Shown: piece after piece, positions 59,405-64,000 of the stretch
How positions within the stretch are numbered: position 1 is the stretch's first letter
Layout: every line of letters begins with the position of its first letter
Assembly (NCBI GenBank): GCA_027482245.1
Contig: JAIXWG010000071.1
Span: 1 to 64,000, forward strand
From: Acetobacteraceae bacterium
GTDB taxonomy: Bacteria > Pseudomonadota > Alphaproteobacteria > Acetobacterales > Acetobacteraceae
Direction: 5' to 3'
Length of the DNA: 64,000 nucleotides
Notes under the pieces: model-generated
Told to the model about the DNA's origin: nothing
Database searches by the model: none
Seen by the model: the letters and a program-made list of their open reading frames with translations, nothing else
Program-made: the position numbers and the translations under genes

Positions 59405-61470
59405 GCGCCTGGCAGATCGGCGTCGATATCGGCGGCACCTTCACCGACTTCGTGCTGCTGGACAGCCGCGATGGTCGCCTCTTCAACGGCAAGAAGCTGA
59501 CGACGCCGCACGCGCCCGAACAGGCGGTGCTGGAGGGCGTGCGCGAACTCCTCGCCGCGCACGGCGTCGCACCCGCCGAGGTCAGTCACGTCATCCACGG
59601 CACCACCCTCGTCGCCAATGCGCTGATCGAGCGCCGCGGCGTGCCCACGGGATTCCTGACCACCGAGGGCTTCCGCGACATCCCGGAGATCGGCACCGAA
59701 CTTCGCCACGACACCTACGACCTCTTCATGCGCCGCCCGGAACCGCTGGTGCCGCGACGCCTCCGCCTCGGCGTGCCCGAACGGTTGCGCGCCGATGGCG
59801 CCGTGGTGGCGCCGCTGGATGAGGACGCCGCCCGCGCCGCCATCCGCGCGCTACGCGACGGCGGCGCGCAGGCGCTCGCCATCTGCCTGCTGCACGCCTT
59901 CCTGAACCCCATGCATGAGCGACGCCTCGCGGAGTTGGCGCGGGAGGAAGCACCGGGCCTGACGCTGTGCCTCTCCTCCGACCTCGTGCCGGAGATCGGG
60001 GAATACGAGCGCGGCACCACCACCATCTGCAACGCCTATGTCCAGCCCGTCTTCGAACGCTACCTCGCCAGGCTGCGCGGCGGCCTTCGCGATGCGGGGC
60101 TGACCGGCCCGCTGTTCCTCATGCTGTCGGATGGCGGCACGGTGCGGGACGACGTCGCCGCCAAGCACCCCATCCGCCTGGTGCAGTCCGGCCCCGCCGG
60201 CGGCGTGCAGGCGACGCGCATTGTCGGCGCCGCGGCCGGCGCGGGCGACGTGCTCTGCTTCGACATGGGCGGCACCACCGCCAAGGCCGCGCTGATCGAC
60301 AATGGCGAGCCGCAGCGCAGCCTCGATTTCGAAGTGTCGCGGGTTGACCGCTTCCGGAAAGGCAGTGGATTTCCCCTGAAGGTGCCGGTCGTCGAGATGA
60401 TCGAGATCGGCGCGGGCGGCGGGTCCATCGCGCGCGTCGATCGCCTCGGCCTCATCAAGGTCGGCCCCGACAGCGCCAGCAGCGATCCCGGGCCCGCCTG
60501 CTACGGGCTCGGCGGCACGCTGCCGACCGTGACCGACGCCGACCTGCTGCTGGGCTACCTGGCGCCGGACAGTTTCCTCGGTGGCGACATGACGCTGGAT
60601 GTGGCGGCGGCCGAACGCGCGCTGCTGGAGCACATCGGCAGACCCCTCGGCCTTTCCGCCGTGGAGGCCGCCTGGGCGGTGCATGAGACGGTGAACGGCA
60701 CCATGGCCCAGGCCGCCGCGATCCATGCGCTGGAGAAGGCGCGGCGGATCGAGGACTACGCCATGGTCCCGATCGGCGGCGCCGGCCCCGTCCATGCCTG
60801 CGCCATCGCGATGAAGCTGGGCCTGCCGACACTCGTCTCGCCGCCCGGCGCCGGCGTCGCCTCGGCCTTCGGATTCCTCGCCGCGCCCATCGCCTTCGCG
60901 CATCTGCGGGCGATGGTCGCGCCCTTGGCCACGCTCGACCTGGATGCACTGCGCGCGATGATCGGCGCGATGGAGGCGGAAGGCCGTGCGATGGTCGCGG
61001 AAGCCGGCGTCGCCGGCAGCGACGTCGCGATCCGTGTCCTCGCCGCGCTGCGCTATGCTGGCCAGGGCTACCAGGTGGAAGCGGAGATCCCTGCTGCCGC
61101 CATCGCGCGGGGCGACCGCGACGCGATCCGCACCGCCTTCGAGGCCGAGTACCGCCGCCTCTATGGCCGCATCGAAGCGGGCCTGCCCGTCGAGACCGTC
61201 GGCTGGCGTGTCATCGTCAGTGGCCCGACGCCGAGCCTCCGCCTCGCCCCCGCCGGCCAGCGCGGCGGCGCCACCCGCAAGGGCACGCGGCGCGCCTGGT
61301 TCGGTGATGGCTTCGTGGAGGCCGCGGTCATCGACCGCACCGCGCTCCGCCCCGGCGACACCGTCACCGGCCCCGCTTTGGTGGAGGAGCGGGAGAGCAC
61401 GCTGGTGCTGCCCCCCGGTGCCACCGCCACCTGCGACGCAGGCCTGAACCTGGTGGTGCGCTTCAGCTGA
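59401..61470 (+). CDS. hyuA: Hydantoinase A / oxoprolinase subunit
   Basis: A 689-residue protein of the HyuA family. The ATP-binding fold opens with QIGVDIGGTFTDFVLLD and has VIHGTTLVANALIERRG. The Hydantoinase_A domain shows DMGGTTAKAALIDNGEP and EIGAGGGSIARVD. The C-terminal region (VETVGWRVIVSGPTPSL, LVEERESTLVLPPG) ends normally. It activates the amide with ATP. Full length for the family (about 680-700). Its end overlaps the convergent branched-chain aminotransferase by 8 bases. Confidence 0.94.
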   Translation: MSAWQIGVDIGGTFTDFVLLDSRDGRLFNGKKLTTPHAPEQAVLEGVRELLAAHGVAPAEVSHVIHGTTLVANALIERRGVPTGFLTTEGFRDIPEIGTELRHDTYDLFMRRPEPLVPRRLRLGVPERLRADGAVVAPLDEDAARAAIRALRDGGAQALAICLLHAFLNPMHERRLAELAREEAPGLTLCLSSDLVPEIGEYERGTTTICNAYVQPVFERYLARLRGGLRDAGLTGPLFLMLSDGGTVRDDVAAKHPIRLVQSGPAGGVQATRIVGAAAGAGDVLCFDMGGTTAKAALIDNGEPQRSLDFEVSRVDRFRKGSGFPLKVPVVEMIEIGAGGGSIARVDRLGLIKVGPDSASSDPGPACYGLGGTLPTVTDADLLLGYLAPDSFLGGDMTLDVAAAERALLEHIGRPLGLSAVEAAWAVHETVNGTMAQAAAIHALEKARRIEDYAMVPIGGAGPVHACAIAMKLGLPTLVSPPGAGVASAFGFLAAPIAFAHLRAMVAPLATLDLDALRAMIGAMEAEGRAMVAEAGVAGSDVAIRVLAALRYAGQGYQVEAEIPAAAIARGDRDAIRTAFEAEYRRLYGRIEAGLPVETVGWRVIVSGPTPSLRLAPAGQRGGATRKGTRRAWFGDGFVEAAVIDRTALRPGDTVTGPALVEERESTLVLPPGATATCDAGLNLVVRFS

Positions 61471-62374
61471 CGATCGCGCGCCACTCCGGATGCGCATCCG
61501 TCGTGCCACGCACGACGGATTCGTAGGCGGCCTGCAGGCGCTGCGTCATCGGGCCCGGCTTGCCGTCACCGACCGGCAGCCGGTCCACCGACGTCACCGC
61601 CACCAGCTCCTGCCCCGTGCCGCAGAGGAACACCTCGTCGGCAACATACAGCTCCGTGCGATCCACCTCCCGCTCCTCCACGGGAATGCCGGCTTCGCGC
61701 GCCAGCACCAGCACGGTGTCGCGCGTCACGCTCTCCAGGATGTCGCTGGTGCGCCCCGGCGTCACCAGCACGCCGTCGCGCACCATGAACAGGCAGGCCG
61801 CCGCGGCTTCGGACACCTTGCCGCGCGCCGTCAGCAGCAGAGCGCTGTCATAGCCATCCGCCTTGGCCTGCAGCGTCGCCAGCCGGCTGGCGTGATAGTT
61901 GGCGGAGGCCTTGACGCGCGGCGGCATCGCATTGTCCGCGATGCGGGTCCAGGAGGAGACGCAGGCCGCCAGCCCGCTCGCGAATTTCTTGCTGCGCTCC
62001 CGCGGCAGCGCGGCGGCGATCCAGCCGACGGGCCCCGTCGTCGCCATCATGCCCATGGCCTCGATCTGCACCTGCACGCGCAGATAGGCATCCTCATCCG
62101 GCGCGTTCAGCCGGATCACCTCCAGCACCGCGGCGCGCAGCGTCTCCGTCGTCGGCGGGTTGTCGAAGCGCATCACCTTCATGCCCTGCTGCAACCGCGC
62201 CAGGTGCTCATCCAGCCGGAAGACGCTGAAGCCGCCGGTGACGGGGTGGCGATAGGCGCGCAGCCCCTCGAACACCGCCACGCCGAAGGCGACGCCGAGG
62301 GCGAGCGGATGGATCCGCGCATCCTCGAAGGGCATCGCCACGCCGTTGTGGATGATGGTGTGGGCCTGCCACAT
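61463..62374 (-). CDS. ilvE: Branched-chain amino acid aminotransferase
   Basis: A 303-residue fold-type IV PLP enzyme. The start WQAHTIIHNGVAMPFEDARIHPLALGVAFGVAVFEGLRAY is the IlvE type, the cofactor lysine is Lys155 in PRVKASANYH, and the last blocks are GKVSEAAAACLFMVRDGVLVTP and DEVFLCGTGQELVAVTSVD. It moves amino groups between glutamate and leucine, isoleucine and valine. The start at 62374 (MWQAH) is used. It is a single gene, convergent with hyuA and divergent from an epoxide-hydrolase-like gene. Confidence 0.93.
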   Translation of the reverse strand: MWQAHTIIHNGVAMPFEDARIHPLALGVAFGVAVFEGLRAYRHPVTGGFSVFRLDEHLARLQQGMKVMRFDNPPTTETLRAAVLEVIRLNAPDEDAYLRVQVQIEAMGMMATTGPVGWIAAALPRERSKKFASGLAACVSSWTRIADNAMPPRVKASANYHASRLATLQAKADGYDSALLLTARGKVSEAAAACLFMVRDGVLVTPGRTSDILESVTRDTVLVLAREAGIPVEEREVDRTELYVADEVFLCGTGQELVAVTSVDRLPVGDGKPGPMTQRLQAAYESVVRGTTDAHPEWRAIVS

Positions 62375-62451
62375 CGCGCCGTCTCCTGCTGGTCGCCGCG
62401 AGTGTGGTCGGCTGCTACACTGCCGGCAAGCCATCGAGGAACACGCGCCGC

Positions 62452-63549
62452 ATGACCCCCCTGCCCCTGCCGCCCGGCATCCGCAGCCGCATGGTGCCGC
62501 GCGTGAACGGCCTGACCATGCATGTGCTGGAAGCCGGCGATCCGGGGCGCCCCTGCCTGCTGCTGCTGCACGGCTTCCCGGAACTCGCCTTCTCCTGGCG
62601 CCATGTGATGCGGAGGCTCGCCGCCGCGGGCTACCACGTCATCGCCCCCGACCAGCGCGGCTATGGCCGCACCACGGGCTGGGTCGCGGATTACGACGCA
62701 CCGCTCGCCCCCTTCCACATGCTGAACTTCGTGCGCGATGCGCTGGCGCTGCTGGAGGCGATGGGCATCGCGCGCACCCATGGCGTGATCGGCCATGATT
62801 TCGGATCGCCCGTCGCCGCCTGGTGCGCGCTGGTGCGCGGCGATGTCTTCCCACGCGTGGCGCTGATGTCCTCGCCCTTCGCCGGGCCGCCGGCACGCAA
62901 TCCAGCGCCGCAGGAGGATGTGCACGCCGCCATGGCCGCGCTGACGCCGCCCCGCAAGCACTACCAGTGGTACTACGCCACGCGCCCCGCGGCATCCGAC
63001 ATGAACCACGCGCCGCAGGGCCTGCCCGCCTTCCTGCGCGCCTACTACCACCACAAATCCGCGGACTGGGCCGGCAACAAACCCTATCCGCTGAAGGGCT
63101 GGACGGCGACGGAACTCGCGAAGATGCCGGACTACTACATCATGCCGCTGCACGCGACGATGCCGGAGGCGGTGGACCCCTTCATGCCCTCAGCCGCCGA
63201 GATCGCCGCCAATACCTGGCTGCCGGAAAGCGACCTGGCCGTCTATGCTGAGGAATACGCGCGCACCGGCTTCCAGGGCGGGCTGCAATCCTATCGCTGC
63301 AACACCGGCGGCGCGAATGCCGCCGAACTCGTGCTGTTCAGCGGCAGGCGGATCGAGGTGCCGGCGCTGTTCATCAGCGGCGCGAGCGACTGGGGCACCT
63401 ACCAGTTCCCGGGCGCCTTCACCCGCATGCAGGATACCGCCTGCGCTGATTTCCGTGGCGCGCACCTGGTGCCGGGGGCCGGCCACTGGGTGCAGCAGGA
63501 ACAGCCGGCGATCACCGCGTCCCTGCTGCTGGATTTCCTTCAGTCCTGA
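62452..63549 (+). CDS. Alpha/beta hydrolase, epoxide hydrolase-like
   Basis: A 365-residue alpha/beta hydrolase. The oxyanion motif is HGFPE (40-44), the nucleophile is Asp116 in IGHDFGSP, and the late blocks are FISGASDWGTYQ and GAGHWVQQEQP with the catalytic histidine. The aspartate nucleophile and the tyrosines in the cap (YHHKSADWAGNKPYPL) fit epoxide hydrolases, which open epoxides to diols, although haloalkane dehalogenases share the nucleophile. The ATG at 62452 was chosen. The end overlaps the convergent dioxygenase gene by 10 bases. Confidence 0.88.
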   Translation: MTPLPLPPGIRSRMVPRVNGLTMHVLEAGDPGRPCLLLLHGFPELAFSWRHVMRRLAAAGYHVIAPDQRGYGRTTGWVADYDAPLAPFHMLNFVRDALALLEAMGIARTHGVIGHDFGSPVAAWCALVRGDVFPRVALMSSPFAGPPARNPAPQEDVHAAMAALTPPRKHYQWYYATRPAASDMNHAPQGLPAFLRAYYHHKSADWAGNKPYPLKGWTATELAKMPDYYIMPLHATMPEAVDPFMPSAAEIAANTWLPESDLAVYAEEYARTGFQGGLQSYRCNTGGANAAELVLFSGRRIEVPALFISGASDWGTYQFPGAFTRMQDTACADFRGAHLVPGAGHWVQQEQPAITASLLLDFLQS

Positions 63550-64000
63550 TCGCCTGGCAGCGGCGGCGTGCCATGGGTGTGGAATGACTTGATGGTCTGC
63601 AAGCCCCAGGCCTGGCCCTTCTTCCGCTCCGTCTCCGTCCAGGTGATGGCCTTCCAGTCCGGCGCCAGCACGAGCCTGGCGCCGGCATTCGCCACCTCCA
63701 CGCGATTGCCGCCGGGTTCCCACACATAAAGGAAGAAGGTCTGCTGCACGGCGTGCTTGTGCGGCCCCGTCTCGATGAAGACGCCATTCTCCAGGAACAC
63801 GTCAGCGGCCTGCAGGATGGCCTCCCGGCTGTCCAGCGCGAAGGTCACGTGGTGGAAGCGCCCAGGCACGCCATGCGCTTCCTTGGTGAAGGCGAAGTCG
63901 TAGGATTTGTTGGTGGCGGTCAGCCACATCCCCGCCTCCTCCCCACTGTCGAGCTCGATCCGCTCCGTGCAGCGGAAGCCGAGGGTGCTTTCGAAGAACT
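63540..64000 (-). CDS. Extradiol (catechol 2,3-) dioxygenase-like protein, C-terminal part; gene begins beyond the window
   Basis: The visible 153 residues are the C-terminal half of a vicinal oxygen chelate dioxygenase. FFESTLGFRCTERIEL, GMWLTATNKSYDFAFTKEAHGVPGRFHHVTFALDSREA and FFLYVWEPGGNRVEVANAG match catechol 2,3-dioxygenases; the histidine in GRFHHV and the glutamate in NRVEV are iron ligands. The reading frame is open to the last base, so the start lies past 64000; the apparent ATG at 63929 is internal. It would cleave a catechol ring next to the hydroxyl groups. Confidence 0.87.
   Translation of the reverse strand, partial: FFESTLGFRCTERIELDSGEEAGMWLTATNKSYDFAFTKEAHGVPGRFHHVTFALDSREAILQAADVFLENGVFIETGPHKHAVQQTFFLYVWEPGGNRVEVANAGARLVLAPDWKAITWTETERKKGQAWGLQTIKSFHTHGTPPLPGDQD

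Overview
The window is a gene-dense, very GC-rich chromosomal segment (most third codon positions are G or C) with short intergenic gaps. The gene content points to an alphaproteobacterium of the Acetobacteraceae, most like Roseomonas and relatives. The signs are several orphan Bug-type (TctC) periplasmic receptors, a class I lysyl-tRNA synthetase, an alphaproteobacterial LexA-type box (GTTC-N7-GTTC), a Usg-family protein and hydantoinase/oxoprolinase gene pairs. This assignment is inferred from protein families; no rRNA or other taxonomic marker is present.

Layout. 1-133: the 3' end of an IS5-type transposase. 259-2975: a GntR regulator divergent from a uxuA-like dehydratase and a Bug receptor. 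3101-9537 (minus strand): a class V aminotransferase, TldD, a five-PAS histidine kinase and heme A synthase CtaA. 9629-12466 (plus): a GT2 glycosyltransferase with an N-terminal 33-bp tandem repeat, a VTT/TVP38 membrane protein and a ubiquinone-type FAD hydroxylase. 12583-15747: Usg, then groES-groEL behind two CIRCE operators, then a cold-shock protein followed by three hairpins. 15856-19598: a glycine-zipper protein, a PLP dehydratase, a cytosine-deaminase-like amidohydrolase and an MBL hydrolase. 19683-27136 (minus): TerB, prolyl oligopeptidase, a DinG-type helicase, Asd and a Tat-exported carbonic anhydrase. 27301-30905: class I LysRS translationally coupled to a C-terminally short MprF-like protein. 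30960-32388: an NmrA-like reductase divergent from an HxlR regulator.

32392-46453 is the most unusual part. An S24-peptidase repressor faces two small genes whose promoter carries an SOS-type box. Behind them lies a complete-looking, T7-ordered set of short-tailed phage morphogenesis genes: portal, scaffold, capsid, two tail tube/nozzle proteins, internal protein, tail spike, small and large terminase candidates, holin-like protein and SleB-type lysin. No integrase, replication gene, phage RNA polymerase or large ejection-core gene is present. It looks like a domesticated podovirus particle module, either a candidate gene-transfer-agent-like or killing particle or a streamlined prophage remnant.

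46457-64000 returns to ordinary metabolism: a secreted Cys-rich protein, a second Bug receptor, a dipeptide-type ABC receptor with an amidase, a PiT phosphate transporter with its DUF47 partner, a UxaA-family dehydratase, a small four-helix membrane protein and an SDR. A three-gene operon (TPP enzyme, HyuB, HyuA), a branched-chain aminotransferase, an epoxide-hydrolase-like enzyme and the 3' end of an extradiol-dioxygenase-like gene complete it. The catabolic genes suggest a soil or water organism living on sugar acids, amino acid derivatives and cyclic amides.
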